Assembly: GCA_002730875.1 (NCBI GenBank)
Contig: PCBI01000016.1
Location: 1 to 64,000, forward strand
DNA from: Spirochaetaceae bacterium
GTDB taxonomy: Bacteria > Spirochaetota > Leptospiria > Leptospirales > Leptonemataceae
DNA: 64,000 nucleotides
Reading direction: 5' to 3'
Shown: one piece after another, positions 7,108-14,919 of the stretch
Position numbering within the stretch: position 1 is the stretch's first letter
Layout of the letters: the number at the start of each line of letters is the position of its first letter
The notes under the pieces: model-generated
Seen by the model: only the letters and a program-made list of their open reading frames with translations
What the model was told of the DNA's origin: nothing
The model's database searches: none
Program-made: the position numbers and the translations under genes

Positions 7108-7515
7108 ATGAAGCAGCACTCATGTAGACGCCCCGAGCTCGAGTTAGTGACTGGAAACTCGGTTGGCCGCTGTCTCCTTTCCTTGTTCCTGCTTGCAGGC
7201 CTGAATTGCGCAACAAGCGAAATACGGATCGACGGAACCTTCGAACACAGAGAGACTGGCGGATATATAGTCTTTGCGCCAGACGGCTCTTTTTACTATT
7301 CTCTCGATGTTTCTGCGCCCGAATCCGGCGAACGGCCACAGAATCTGGGGTACTACAGGTTTCGGGACTATGCTCAGCGAGAGCCGGATCTTACGTTGCG
7401 GGCGGCGCATGCGGGTCTGTTCAAAATCGTGTTTAGCGAGGACCGTACTCAACTCACCGTCTACTTCCTTCTTCAACAGAAGCCTCCGCGCATTTATGTA
7501 TTGCAACAGCACTGA
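7108..7515 (+). CDS. Small lipoprotein of unknown function
   Basis: The 135-residue protein has an N-terminal signal (about residues 15-33) ending in LFLLAGLNC, a usable spirochaete-type lipobox. The mature part reads as beta-rich: GTFEHRETGGYIVFAPDGSFYYS, then a YYRFRDYAQREPDLTL segment and VYFLLQQKPPRIYVLQ, resembling small lipocalin-like or copper-resistance-like domains only in pattern. I chose ATG 7108; the frame stays open upstream to 6982 but that extension gives no signal peptide. It has no close operon partner. Confidence 0.6.
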   Translation: MKQHSCRRPELELVTGNSVGRCLLSLFLLAGLNCATSEIRIDGTFEHRETGGYIVFAPDGSFYYSLDVSAPESGERPQNLGYYRFRDYAQREPDLTLRAAHAGLFKIVFSEDRTQLTVYFLLQQKPPRIYVLQQH

Positions 7516-7744
7516 AATCTGAGCGCCAGAAACCCGGGGTTGTTCTCCTCCGGGAGCGGCGACCTTGATTCTGACCTGCATTCTTTTTGATTCTCTGAGC
7601 CATTCGGCCATCTCGGAACCGGATAAACAATTTGCTGCGCAACCTCCTTGATGAATTTTCTACTGGCGCTCTTCTCAGCGCCTGCCCAGAGTTACGAATC
7701 AGATTCGAACCAGATTCTAGAGCAAAGTTATTCCCGGCGCTAAT

Positions 7745-8383
7745 GTGACCCCATTCGAAACCGAAAGCTACCACAGTCAATTACAGGGATGGCCAACCTC
7801 CGGTAAGCATATAATGGCTCATTACGATGATGAATCCATTGTTGTCTACCAGGCCTATAACCCGGCCATTGCCGATTTTGCTGTGACCAATCAGCGATTC
7901 GGCGGTCCTTTTAGCTTTAGCAGGATGAGTTGGATCAAATCCAATTTCCTCTGGATGATGTACCGTTGCGGATGGGCTACGAAGGAGAACCAGGAAAGGG
8001 TTCTTGCAGTAAGAATCTCTCGCACTGGTTTTGATCAGCTTCTGCATCAGGCGGTGCATTCTGCTTTTCTGGTTTCGGCTTACCCTGACAAAGATACCTG
8101 GCAAGACCTTGTTGGCAGAGGAGATGTCCGGTTGCAGTGGGATCCGGATCACGATCCATACGGCGCACCGCAACAGCGCCGGGCGATTCAGCTGGGCCTA
8201 CGTCGATCGATGCTCGCAGCCTACGCCACTGATTGGATCATAGCAATCTCCGACATCACGGGATTTGTTCATGACCAGAGAACACATGTTCAGAAGCGCA
8301 ACCTGGATAAACTCCAGTTACCGCTGGAACGGGAGTACTCGATGCCGCCGTCCGAGGCCCGAAACCGCCTCTTCGCCAACTGA
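7745..8383 (+). CDS. DUF4291 family protein
   Basis: The 212-residue protein carries the DUF4291 signatures: DDESIVVYQAYNPAIADFAV, then RFGGPFSFSRMSWIKSNFLWMMYRCGW, a KENQERVLAVRI strand, VRLQWDPDHDPYG, and RRAIQLGLR with ITGFVHDQR near the end. The family is widespread, about 190-210 residues, and without an established activity. GTG 7745 is the furthest start; ATG 7814 (before AHYDDESIVV) is also possible because homology begins there. Downstream is a collapsed attC-like remnant (8394-8418), suggesting that it arrived as a cassette. Confidence 0.8.
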   Translation: MTPFETESYHSQLQGWPTSGKHIMAHYDDESIVVYQAYNPAIADFAVTNQRFGGPFSFSRMSWIKSNFLWMMYRCGWATKENQERVLAVRISRTGFDQLLHQAVHSAFLVSAYPDKDTWQDLVGRGDVRLQWDPDHDPYGAPQQRRAIQLGLRRSMLAAYATDWIIAISDITGFVHDQRTHVQKRNLDKLQLPLEREYSMPPSEARNRLFAN

Positions 8384-8393
8384 TTTGCTGAAA

Positions 8394-8418
8394 TTCGTCT
8401 GAATGCACTTCCGACGAA
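8394..8418 (+). repeat. Collapsed attC-like remnant
   Basis: TTCGTCTGAATGCACTT differs by two bases from the 5' end of the array's attC sites (TTCGTCTAACTGCA/GCACTT forms), and is followed at once by CCGACGAAAGC, which resembles the 3' end (TTAGACGAAAGC). The two ends form the inverted pair TTCGTC/GACGAA with the whole core deleted. Confidence 0.45.
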
Positions 8419-8446
8419 AGCTTTACAAGAACCAGGAGTAAAAACC

Positions 8447-8998
8447 GTGGCCCTGATCATTCAAGATGAAGACGGAAATATTGAGTCCACGTGCTGTCTC
8501 TGTGGAGAAATACTTTGCGAGCCTTTCTACGCAACGTCCCATTTCATTGCGGACTCCAATCATCCTTTGTTTGAATTCAGCGATGCGCCCATGCATTGGT
8601 CATGCTATGCTTTGTGGCCAGATCAGACCGCATTTGCAGATTTACTGTTTCAGACGAAAGCCCAGAACGCCGCCAACGATGAACTCTGGACGGTCATCTT
8701 TCAGAATCAGACTGCTCTGGTCACCTATGGCAGGGCCGTGGCAGAATTGGATGTATTGCTACGGAAGTCAGGTAGTAGCTTCAGAGTACACCGGGACAAT
8801 TGGAGAAACTGGTGTGAATCCGATTGGCCGCGCGATGTTTCGCATTCCCTGGAAGCGAGAGCGCTATCGGAAGCCCTTCCCCTATTGAAGGACATCACTC
8901 TGCCGCCCCGCGATCTCCGCGCTGAAGCCCGCCTTTCCGATCTCCTGAAAAAGCTGCTAAAGCAAAGCGAAGGATGTTCAGGTAATGATAGCATCTAA
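8447..8998 (+). CDS. Hypothetical protein with a Cys-rich N-terminal metal site
   Basis: The 183-residue soluble protein starts at a GTG preceded by a good AGGAG (8432-8436). Near the N-terminus are CCLCGEILCEPFYATSH (about residues 16-32) and MHWSCYALWP (about 49-58), giving CxxC plus H/C ligands that could bind zinc, like an HNH-type or treble-clef cap, but no nuclease residues stand out. The C-terminal half is helical. The last codons overlap the next lipoprotein gene by 14 bp. Function not recognised. Confidence 0.6.
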   Translation: MALIIQDEDGNIESTCCLCGEILCEPFYATSHFIADSNHPLFEFSDAPMHWSCYALWPDQTAFADLLFQTKAQNAANDELWTVIFQNQTALVTYGRAVAELDVLLRKSGSSFRVHRDNWRNWCESDWPRDVSHSLEARALSEALPLLKDITLPPRDLRAEARLSDLLKKLLKQSEGCSGNDSI

Positions 8999-9641
8999 AA
9001 TGTACACAAAGAGTCTCGGGCTTTGTTTTCTGGTTGCGACTGTGGTCGCATCCTGCGCCCTTCCGGGAAGCGCTATGGGAACCCTTCGCATTCGCGGGAC
9101 CTTTGTAGAATCGCCTTCCCGGGGTTCTACAATCATCATAACTCTACCGGCGATGTACGGGCTGGGATCCAGCGATCGGATCCTGGGCGACGCTGGTATG
9201 TTTGGCCACGAGGACAGAACCTGGCGTCTGGAAGCTGATGAAAACGGGGTGTTCTCAGTCGCAAGCATTGATACTGTCTACCATGCGACCATTTGCATTC
9301 TGCCCCCTCTCGGGGCCTTCCCGAAACATCCACCTTTACCGTTCTATTTGATTCGCTTCCCGCAGAATGACCGGGAAGTATACGTGGTGGAGCCCCTGGA
9401 AGGAAAACCAGTTTATAGAGTCCTGGACTACGGGAGCAAGACGGAGATCCCGCGCTCCCGGGCTCAATGGATACTCCTGGACCTGAGCTATGGCCTCATT
9501 GATGACGGACGAGGCTGGCTTTTGACTTTTTCCGTTGCACGCAACGCGCAAACCAGGATGCAAACCGATGGGAGCCGGGCCAATTCGCCATCAGGGTCAG
9601 GCAGTCAGCCGCTATTCTGGAACCTAAACGATGATCATTAG
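8985..9641 (+). CDS. Lipoprotein of unknown function
   Basis: The 218-residue protein has a signal peptide with lipobox VVASC (Cys about residue 24), followed by a beta-rich mature region: GTLRIRGTFVESPSRGSTIIITLP, WRLEADENGVFSVASID, TICILPPLGAFPKHPPLPF, VYVVEPLEGKPVYRVLDYG. The pattern suggests a carboxypeptidase-regulatory-like or transthyretin-like domain (polar strand pairs, DENGVFSV), but I cannot assign a family. ATG 9000 is an alternative start. It overlaps the preceding gene by 14 bp and the following acetyltransferase gene by 11 bp, so the three are probably co-transcribed. Confidence 0.65.
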   Translation: MIASKMYTKSLGLCFLVATVVASCALPGSAMGTLRIRGTFVESPSRGSTIIITLPAMYGLGSSDRILGDAGMFGHEDRTWRLEADENGVFSVASIDTVYHATICILPPLGAFPKHPPLPFYLIRFPQNDREVYVVEPLEGKPVYRVLDYGSKTEIPRSRAQWILLDLSYGLIDDGRGWLLTFSVARNAQTRMQTDGSRANSPSGSGSQPLFWNLNDDH

Positions 9642-10149
9642 AAAGGAGACACCGGCAAACTATGAACAGGTTTACCGGCTCGTTAAAGAGGCATTTTCGA
9701 CCTCCCCGCACTCTGAAGGCGACGAACAGGATTATCTAAATGAACTGCGAAATAGCGAAAGCTTCCTACCGGAGCTATCTCTGGTAACGGAGTCGGATAG
9801 CGGTCAGATAATTGGACAGGTTGTACTGACCAGAATGCAAGTTAGTACTTCGCAGGGAGCTTACCCGGCCCTGCTCCTGTCTCCAATCTCGGTGCTCCCG
9901 GCATTCTTTCGACGGGGCGTTGCGCGCCGAATGTTAAAAACAGCCATTGTCGAGGCCGACAGAATGGGATACTCCGCTATCTTCCTTTGCGGCGATCCTG
10001 CCATCTATTCCCGCCTCGGGTTTCGCCCGTCCTTCGAGTTCGGGATACGACATATCAAGGATTACACCGGGAATGCAACCTGGTGTATGGCTCTTGAAAT
10101 ACAACCTGGTTCCTTGCAAGAGGTAAACGGCACCGTAGATATTGTGTGA
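9631..10149 (+). CDS. GNAT-family N-acetyltransferase (YhbS-like)
   Basis: The 172-residue protein starts MIIRKETPANYEQVYRLVKEAF and has the YhbS-type GNAT core: LLLSPISVLPAFFRRGVARRML (acetyl-CoA pyrophosphate loop, Q/RxxGxG/A variant with RRGVAR, about residues 80-101), then AIFLCGDPAIYSRLGFRPSF. It should transfer acetyl from acetyl-CoA to a small-molecule or protein amine; the substrate is unknown. Its start overlaps the end of the upstream lipoprotein gene by 11 bp. It is unrelated in detail to the GNAT fragment at the left edge. Confidence 0.82.
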   Translation: MIIRKETPANYEQVYRLVKEAFSTSPHSEGDEQDYLNELRNSESFLPELSLVTESDSGQIIGQVVLTRMQVSTSQGAYPALLLSPISVLPAFFRRGVARRMLKTAIVEADRMGYSAIFLCGDPAIYSRLGFRPSFEFGIRHIKDYTGNATWCMALEIQPGSLQEVNGTVDIV

Positions 10150-10295
10150 AACAAGATTTCGCAACCACAGCTGAGTTCGGCTGACCGAAAAAGGCGCAGA
10201 CGCGAAACCGGACTTTACAGATTAATGTGCGGGAAAAAGACTATGTATCCGGAATTACACTGTAGCTCCGGAACACCAGGCCGGAGCGTCTATTC

Positions 10296-10940
10296 ATGGA
10301 TTCGTCATTTTCATTGGGTTTCAGAACTTCCATCATTCTAATAGTTCTTGAATTGGCGTACATTGTTGCCCTTTCTATGGGACTTGCCTTTCTTCCAACC
10401 CCGGAATCACCCATACAGGATCCCTGGTTCACCGCCATGGAGCTTTTAATTCTGAGCATTGCGCCTGCTCTTGTTGTGCTCATGACTGCTTTGTATACTA
10501 CCGCAGACCCGCAAAAGAAGCCGTTCGCACTCGTATCCGTCTTTTTCATGTTGGCTGTTTGCATCATCACAACATGTCTTCATTTTTCTATTCTGGTTCT
10601 TTCCCGACACGAAGCTTTTCAAGGAGCCCCCTGGGGCGAAGTCATCTTTCCTTTTAAATGGCCTTCGGTCGCTTATGCCCTGGATATCGTGGCCTGGGAC
10701 GTTTTCTGGCCGCTCTCTATGTTCTTTGCTGCCCTTGCCATGGGGACCGCACGTCTGGAAAAGGGAATCAAGGCCCTCATGCTTCTCAGCGCTTTCCTTT
10801 CGGCCGTTGGACTGCTAGGTGTCGTCACCGGAAACATGAGCCACCGAAACATTGGGATCGTAGGCTATGTTCCTGTATTCATGGCAATACTGATCCTGCT
10901 TTCCTTTTACTTCAGAAAGCCTGCTCGCGCAAACGCATGA
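10296..10940 (+). CDS. Integral membrane protein of unknown function
   Basis: The 214-residue protein has about six transmembrane segments (near residues 10-30, 48-68, 80-103, 128-150, 158-178 and 185-207). The order and lengths are reminiscent of small unassigned DUF4386-type membrane proteins, but I see no diagnostic motif. A polar loop with EAFQGAPWGEVIFPFKWPS lies on one side. It has its own gap of 146 bp upstream, which contains nothing I recognise. The stop codon overlaps the ATG (10937) of the remnant that follows. Confidence 0.6.
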   Translation: MDSSFSLGFRTSIILIVLELAYIVALSMGLAFLPTPESPIQDPWFTAMELLILSIAPALVVLMTALYTTADPQKKPFALVSVFFMLAVCIITTCLHFSILVLSRHEAFQGAPWGEVIFPFKWPSVAYALDIVAWDVFWPLSMFFAALAMGTARLEKGIKALMLLSAFLSAVGLLGVVTGNMSHRNIGIVGYVPVFMAILILLSFYFRKPARANA

Positions 10941-11193
10941 AATTCATGAAAACCCTGGAACTGATTGCCGAACGGTTTCGCCGGGTCCTGGTGCATGGAC
11001 TGGCTCATGTCCCTCACTTGAGTATAATGACGTGCCATGGGCCGTATTTGGAATTGGAAATTGGATCGCAGACTATTTTCAGTTCACGCAAGATGTACGG
11101 ACAAACAACATGTTTTCCTACATCGTCGCACTGGCTATAGTGATGGCCCTTTTGGCGTTGTTACATTGGCTCATCAAGCCCCGGAAGCAGTAA
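10937..11193 (+). pseudogene. Broken membrane-protein gene fragment
   Basis: Two reading frames give a plausible single protein end. From ATG 10937, MKFMKTLELIAERFRRVLVH continues to about 11015. A different frame then reads DVPWAVFGIGNWIADYF and MFSYIVALAIVMALLALLHW, ending in IKPRKQ and TAA (11191-11193). The second part is a clean transmembrane tail, loosely like the last helix of NuoL/antiporter-type subunits. A frameshift around 11015-11030 would join the parts. Alternatively GTG 11032 starts a 53-residue membrane peptide. Confidence 0.35.
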
Positions 11194-11218
11194 GATGCGT
11201 GAGTAAGGGCCCCGGGGA

Positions 11219-11818
11219 TCACAGGGAACCCAGGATCAGATCGAAACCAGGCTTCACCTTCTCCAGATCCTCAACGGCGATCTGATTGATTACAAAGATC
11301 TCCGCTCCTTGCGATCTCACAAAGAAGAAATCTCGGACATGGGGAACCTCTTCACCGAGCAGGACAATGGAAAAGCGTTCCCGAATCCCTTTCAGGGTTT
11401 GCTCGCCTGTATCGTGCTCAATCTCCAGGAAATCTCCATCAACGATTTCTCCCACGGGCGTCTGGTCTTTGGCCCCGGCCGAAAAGTGCGCGGCAAATTC
11501 CGCCAAAGGCCAGGAATCGCCGCCTGGCATAAATTGCAAAATGGTCAGGGCATTACCCGGACTCTCAATGAAGAGGTAACGGTAACCGTTCTCGCTGGCA
11601 TCCTCGGTTACCTTCCAGTTATCCGGAATGAGCAAGCTCAAGCCATCCCTGGAATAAGGCTTTGGGTTGGAGACATCCGCTGCAGGCTCGCAGGCAGCAA
11701 TGCACACGGCGATCATCGTGGCGCCCAGAACTCCAAATAAGCGACTGATCCGGCGCTTTTTTTGGGAACTCCTGCCTCGGATTGGTTTCGAAAAGCGATT
11801 GCTGTCTCTGCGCTGCAT
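11219..11818 (-). CDS. Lipoprotein with a PsbP/DcrB-like domain
   Basis: The 199-residue protein has a very basic N-terminus, a hydrophobic segment and the lipobox CIAAC (Cys about residue 43). The mature part, SRDGLSLLIPDNWKVTED, then YLFIESPGNALTILQFMPG, and RDFFFVRSQGAEIFVINQIAVEDL, follows the pattern of Mog1/PsbP/DcrB-like domains (opening with DGLSLLIPDNWK). A role in the envelope is likely; the partner is unknown. It is the only minus-strand gene in the first 19 kb, so it interrupts the otherwise uniform orientation. GGG about 7 bp upstream supports ATG 11818. Confidence 0.62.
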   Translation of the reverse strand: MQRRDSNRFSKPIRGRSSQKKRRISRLFGVLGATMIAVCIAACEPAADVSNPKPYSRDGLSLLIPDNWKVTEDASENGYRYLFIESPGNALTILQFMPGGDSWPLAEFAAHFSAGAKDQTPVGEIVDGDFLEIEHDTGEQTLKGIRERFSIVLLGEEVPHVRDFFFVRSQGAEIFVINQIAVEDLEKVKPGFDLILGSL

Positions 11819-11948
11819 AGTGTAACCCTGAATTGAGATGAGTCAATTTCGTAGACTCCGAGCCAGCAAAAACAGGGTCTATGGTTCCGGGCCAGTAATT
11901 TCCTGGATGTGAGTCCAGAAATCCGATCCGTTCGAGAGCAAAAATAGC

Positions 11949-12202
11949 ATGAAATCTTTAACAAAAGGAGCGGCGACGGTTGCCCTCTCCGCCCTCGGGT
12001 GCTGCAGCCAGGCATCAGAGACGTCGTCTTTGGAGGACCCAGGCGGTTATGCAAATCGTTCCCGGGGTTCGACTCGCTTTCCCGGTTTCAGATGCAGGGG
12101 ATGGCAGCTGCAAAAAGCGACTACTGCCCCGGGACACAGAACACTTCCGCCCCTGAAGAAGTTGCGCCTGCACGCATTGTGAATCCCAGACAGCGCCCAT
12201 GA
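11949..12202 (+). pseudogene. Frameshifted small lipoprotein gene
   Basis: ATG 11949 opens a signal-peptide-like sequence (MKSLTKGAATVALSALGCCS, lipobox ALGC) and continues with SQASETSSLEDPGGYANRS. After about 12050 a second frame carries the natural-looking tail (FQMQGMAAAKSDYCPGTQNT then SAPEEVAPARIVNPRQRP) to the stop at 12200-12202. The first frame becomes Arg-rich and ends at 12182. A one-base indel near 12050 would explain this. The second frame's stop overlaps the ATG of the next gene. Confidence 0.4.
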
Positions 12203-12720
12203 GCCATCAATTATCGCCAGAACAATACTCTAGAATTCTGGAGTTGCTAGCCCTGGAAGTTACCGAGCATACAGATTCAAAGGATTACAGCGACCTGGCT
12301 CTCTTTCTTCTGGACACGGGCTACGATTCGCTGAACTGTCGGATCATTGCGGGTATGCAATCCGACTACAAAGTGGAAATAGAGCCCTACTTCAGGGGCC
12401 TGCTCGAAGAGACCGGCCTGGCCGATCTACAATATAAGGATGATTATCTGATTCGCTTTCTGGCAGGCACCTATTGTAGACAGGTCCTGGATAAAGAGAT
12501 TCTTCCGCAAGAGGCGTTGCCTAAATTTCACTCGCTCTGGCTGGCGGCCGACTTCGATCGCCTCTATGTGCGGTTCGTAGAAATCATGGATGCCATTGAG
12601 CTGCTCGATGAGGGCTATTCTCTCCTGGAAGGACTGGGCAAAGATAACATAGACGAATTCATAGTAGGCACATGTCAGGAGCTGTTGACAGAAATCGCCG
12701 CAATGGACCAGCGAATGTGA
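12199..12720 (+). CDS. Hypothetical acidic helical protein
   Basis: The 173-residue soluble protein is acidic (many Glu/Asp) and almost entirely helical by pattern, for example SPEQYSRILELLALEVTEHT, LIRFLAGTYCRQVLDKEIL and MDAIELLDEGYSLLEGLG. No signal peptide or motif is recognised. It looks like small immunity-type or adaptor proteins in composition only. It is 26 bp from the next gene, and that gene overlaps the ADP-ribosylglycohydrolase gene, so the three probably form one transcription unit. Confidence 0.6.
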   Translation: MSHQLSPEQYSRILELLALEVTEHTDSKDYSDLALFLLDTGYDSLNCRIIAGMQSDYKVEIEPYFRGLLEETGLADLQYKDDYLIRFLAGTYCRQVLDKEILPQEALPKFHSLWLAADFDRLYVRFVEIMDAIELLDEGYSLLEGLGKDNIDEFIVGTCQELLTEIAAMDQRM

Positions 12721-12746
12721 AAGCTTTCAGCTTAACCAAAACGAAA

Positions 12747-13037
12747 ATGAATAGCAAAGAAAGCCGTCGATTATCCAGATCCCCCGAAGCGGTGCAGGCC
12801 CTCGTGAAGCTTCTGGGATCGGGCTGGATCGTTGAACACAGCTCTCGTGACTTTCGCGGTTGGCGGGCAACCTTGACGCATGAAAACAACAGACTGAACG
12901 TGGAATTCGAGTTGGGCCTGAGCGTTTATTGCGAAACGCATGGAGAGCAGATCTGGCCCGTGCCAGGGGCAACAGAAGATGCCGGACTGGAAGCAATAGC
13001 CACATGCATACTGAAACACACAGGTAATCATCAATGA
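12747..13037 (+). CDS. Hypothetical small protein coupled to the ADP-ribosylglycohydrolase
   Basis: The 96-residue protein (MNSKESRRLSRSPEAVQALV...) has an N-terminal helix, a Trp-rich middle (SGWIVEHSSRDFRGWRATLT) and strand-like VEFELGLSVYCETHGEQIWP. No family is recognised. I chose ATG 12747 because the upstream extension to 12672 overlaps the previous gene. Its TGA overlaps the next ATG (ATGA at 13034-13037), a strong sign of translational coupling to the ADP-ribosylglycohydrolase. Confidence 0.55.
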   Translation: MNSKESRRLSRSPEAVQALVKLLGSGWIVEHSSRDFRGWRATLTHENNRLNVEFELGLSVYCETHGEQIWPVPGATEDAGLEAIATCILKHTGNHQ

Positions 13038-13945
13038 CCTCTGCCTTCTTGGATCGCGCCGCCGGCTGCCTGGTGGGACTGGCCTGCGGCGATGCCGTGG
13101 GCACCACTCTGGAGTTTCACGAACCAGGTAGCTTTGAGCCCATAACAGACATGATTGGCGGAGGTCCCTTCTCGTTGGAACCTGGCCAGTGGACCGACGA
13201 TACGTCCATGGCGCTCTGTCTGGCCGAAAGCTTATTTCACTGTAACGGCTTCAATGCAGAGAACCAGATGAACCGGTACTGCAACTGGATGCACTATGGA
13301 ATACCCAGTTCCACCGGCACCGCATTTGACATCGGCAATACAGTGCGAGCAGCCCTGCTGGAATACGAAAGGACGGGCAATCCCTACTCTGGAAGCGCAG
13401 ATCCGCACACGGCGGGCAATGGATCCTTGATGCGACTGGCCCCGATACCGATCTTCTTCTTTCCTGACCTGGAAGCAATAATACGCTATTCCGGCGAAAG
13501 CTCTCGAACAACGCATGGCGCAGCGGAAGCAATAGAAGCCTGCCAGCTTTTTTCCGAATATCTCTTCAACGCTCTTTCCGGATATACCAGGGATCAAATT
13601 CTTATAAACAAAGCATTTCAGCCTGCGGAACCTAAATTACAAGAAATCTCAGGACGAAACTGGGACCTGGTTTCTGGTTCGGAAATTCGGGGCAGCGGCT
13701 ACGTGGTCAAGTCCCTGGAAGCCGCGCTCTGGTGTTTTGCGAGCACAAACTCATACGAAGAAGCAATCTTGAAAGCCGCAAACCTGGGAGACGATGCCGA
13801 TACCACAGGCGCTATTTGTGGCCAGATCGCCGGAGCGTACTACGGACTGTCCGGTATACCGACTGCCTGGAAGCAGCGCCTGCAGGACTACTCGATGATT
13901 GAAGGGATGGCGCACAGGCTCGTGAAATCCAGAGAGGCCCTGTAA
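13034..13945 (+). CDS. ADP-ribosylglycohydrolase family protein
   Basis: The 303-residue protein is a full-length member of the DraG/ARH family, which removes ADP-ribose from proteins or nucleic acids using two metal ions. Visible motifs: AAGCLVGLACGDAVGTTLEF at the N-terminus, GQWTDDTSMALCLAESL (residues 51-67; metal-binding T-D-D), HTAGNGSLMRLAPIP, SRTTHGAAEAIEACQLF, and NLGDDADTTGAICGQIAGAYYG (about 250-271; second metal site). All expected acidic residues are present. Translationally coupled to the small gene upstream. Its counterpart transferase is not obvious; the DUF4291 gene 5 kb upstream is separate. Confidence 0.88.
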   Translation: MTSAFLDRAAGCLVGLACGDAVGTTLEFHEPGSFEPITDMIGGGPFSLEPGQWTDDTSMALCLAESLFHCNGFNAENQMNRYCNWMHYGIPSSTGTAFDIGNTVRAALLEYERTGNPYSGSADPHTAGNGSLMRLAPIPIFFFPDLEAIIRYSGESSRTTHGAAEAIEACQLFSEYLFNALSGYTRDQILINKAFQPAEPKLQEISGRNWDLVSGSEIRGSGYVVKSLEAALWCFASTNSYEEAILKAANLGDDADTTGAICGQIAGAYYGLSGIPTAWKQRLQDYSMIEGMAHRLVKSREAL

Positions 13946-14079
13946 CTCCTCTATCGCTGCCGACTCCTTTTCCGATATAAGGAGCGAAATCTTGAGATCT
14001 CTTATTTCCGGGGTAAGAGACGTACAGCCCCTGGGACCAGCCCAGTTGATTTGCGCTGAAGTGCGTGAGGGAGTTTTCA

Positions 14080-14781
14080 ATGAGATCAAGTTACTCCGGC
14101 TTTCCCAGCATCGCCATCATAGAGGATCTGGAACATGTATTCGGTTTTGAGATTTCAGATGAGGAGGCGGAAAATACCGGTACTGTTGAAGAAGTGTTGG
14201 CCCTCGTCAGCCGGCATGCCCCAGCCACCGGCAAAAAATGCGTGGCCCGAATCACCTTTTTCAGGGTTCGCGAAACCCTGGCCAATGTATTCAACTATAA
14301 TAGAGAGTCGCTCAAACTGGACACAAAAATCTGGGACTCTTTGCCCCCGGAAACCTGGCCGGAAAAGCGGGATCTAATCCGAAAGCACTTCGCACGAAGT
14401 ACTCTGCAGATCACCAGCACAGGAAGCGGGTGCGCCCTATCATTTCTGGCCTTTTTGCTTCCAATATTGAGTTCGATTATTGCGTACAATTTTCGCCTGG
14501 TTCCTATAATCATTCTGCCTGTCGGTTTCATTGTGGGCGTTCTGGCAACGTTCGCTGTCTGGGGTTTGCTCCCGCCTTCCTTCGCCCAACTCCCAAAAGA
14601 TGTAACTATGCGCGAATTGGTAGCTCAGACCCTGCTGGAAGAAATCGAGGCCGGGTCCCCCTATTCTGATAAGGATCTAATACTGGCTGTAAAAGCCATC
14701 ATCGCTTTGCACCTGGACCATCGACTGGAAGCTATAGAGTTACATCATCACCTCACCGATGATCTGGATATGACGGACTGA
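14080..14781 (+). CDS. Membrane protein with an acyl-carrier-protein-like N-terminal segment
   Basis: From ATG 14080 (GGGAG 7 bp upstream) the protein has 233 residues. Residues about 10-40, IAIIEDLEHVFGFEISDEEA then NTGTVEEVLALVSRH, match helices II-III of acyl carrier proteins (LEEEFGVEIPDEDAE...TVGDL). The DSL serine that would carry phosphopantetheine is not evident. A soluble linker follows, then two transmembrane segments (about 122-142 and 147-167) and a C-terminal helical part (MRELVAQTLLEEIEAG, IELHHHLTDDLDMTD) that may be a second ACP-like motif. The function is not known. It follows the ADP-ribosylglycohydrolase gene by 134 bp. Confidence 0.6.
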   Translation: MRSSYSGFPSIAIIEDLEHVFGFEISDEEAENTGTVEEVLALVSRHAPATGKKCVARITFFRVRETLANVFNYNRESLKLDTKIWDSLPPETWPEKRDLIRKHFARSTLQITSTGSGCALSFLAFLLPILSSIIAYNFRLVPIIILPVGFIVGVLATFAVWGLLPPSFAQLPKDVTMRELVAQTLLEEIEAGSPYSDKDLILAVKAIIALHLDHRLEAIELHHHLTDDLDMTD

Positions 14782-14919
14782 TACACCTTTCCGTCCAGCC
14801 AACATGCAAAGAGCGGACCCTTGCTCCTGGCAGGAGAATTCGGGCAAAAGCAGGCGCAATCCAGCGCAAAAAAATTTATAGAAATCTGGAATCTCTTATT
14901 TCTAATGGGATATACTATT

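Noticed and set aside
7560-7700. Minus-strand sequence with a tRNA-like D-arm (GAGATGGCCGAATGGCT)
   Set aside because: No anticodon stem or T-arm with GGTTCRANNCC could be placed at the right distance; the match is limited to about 17 bases.
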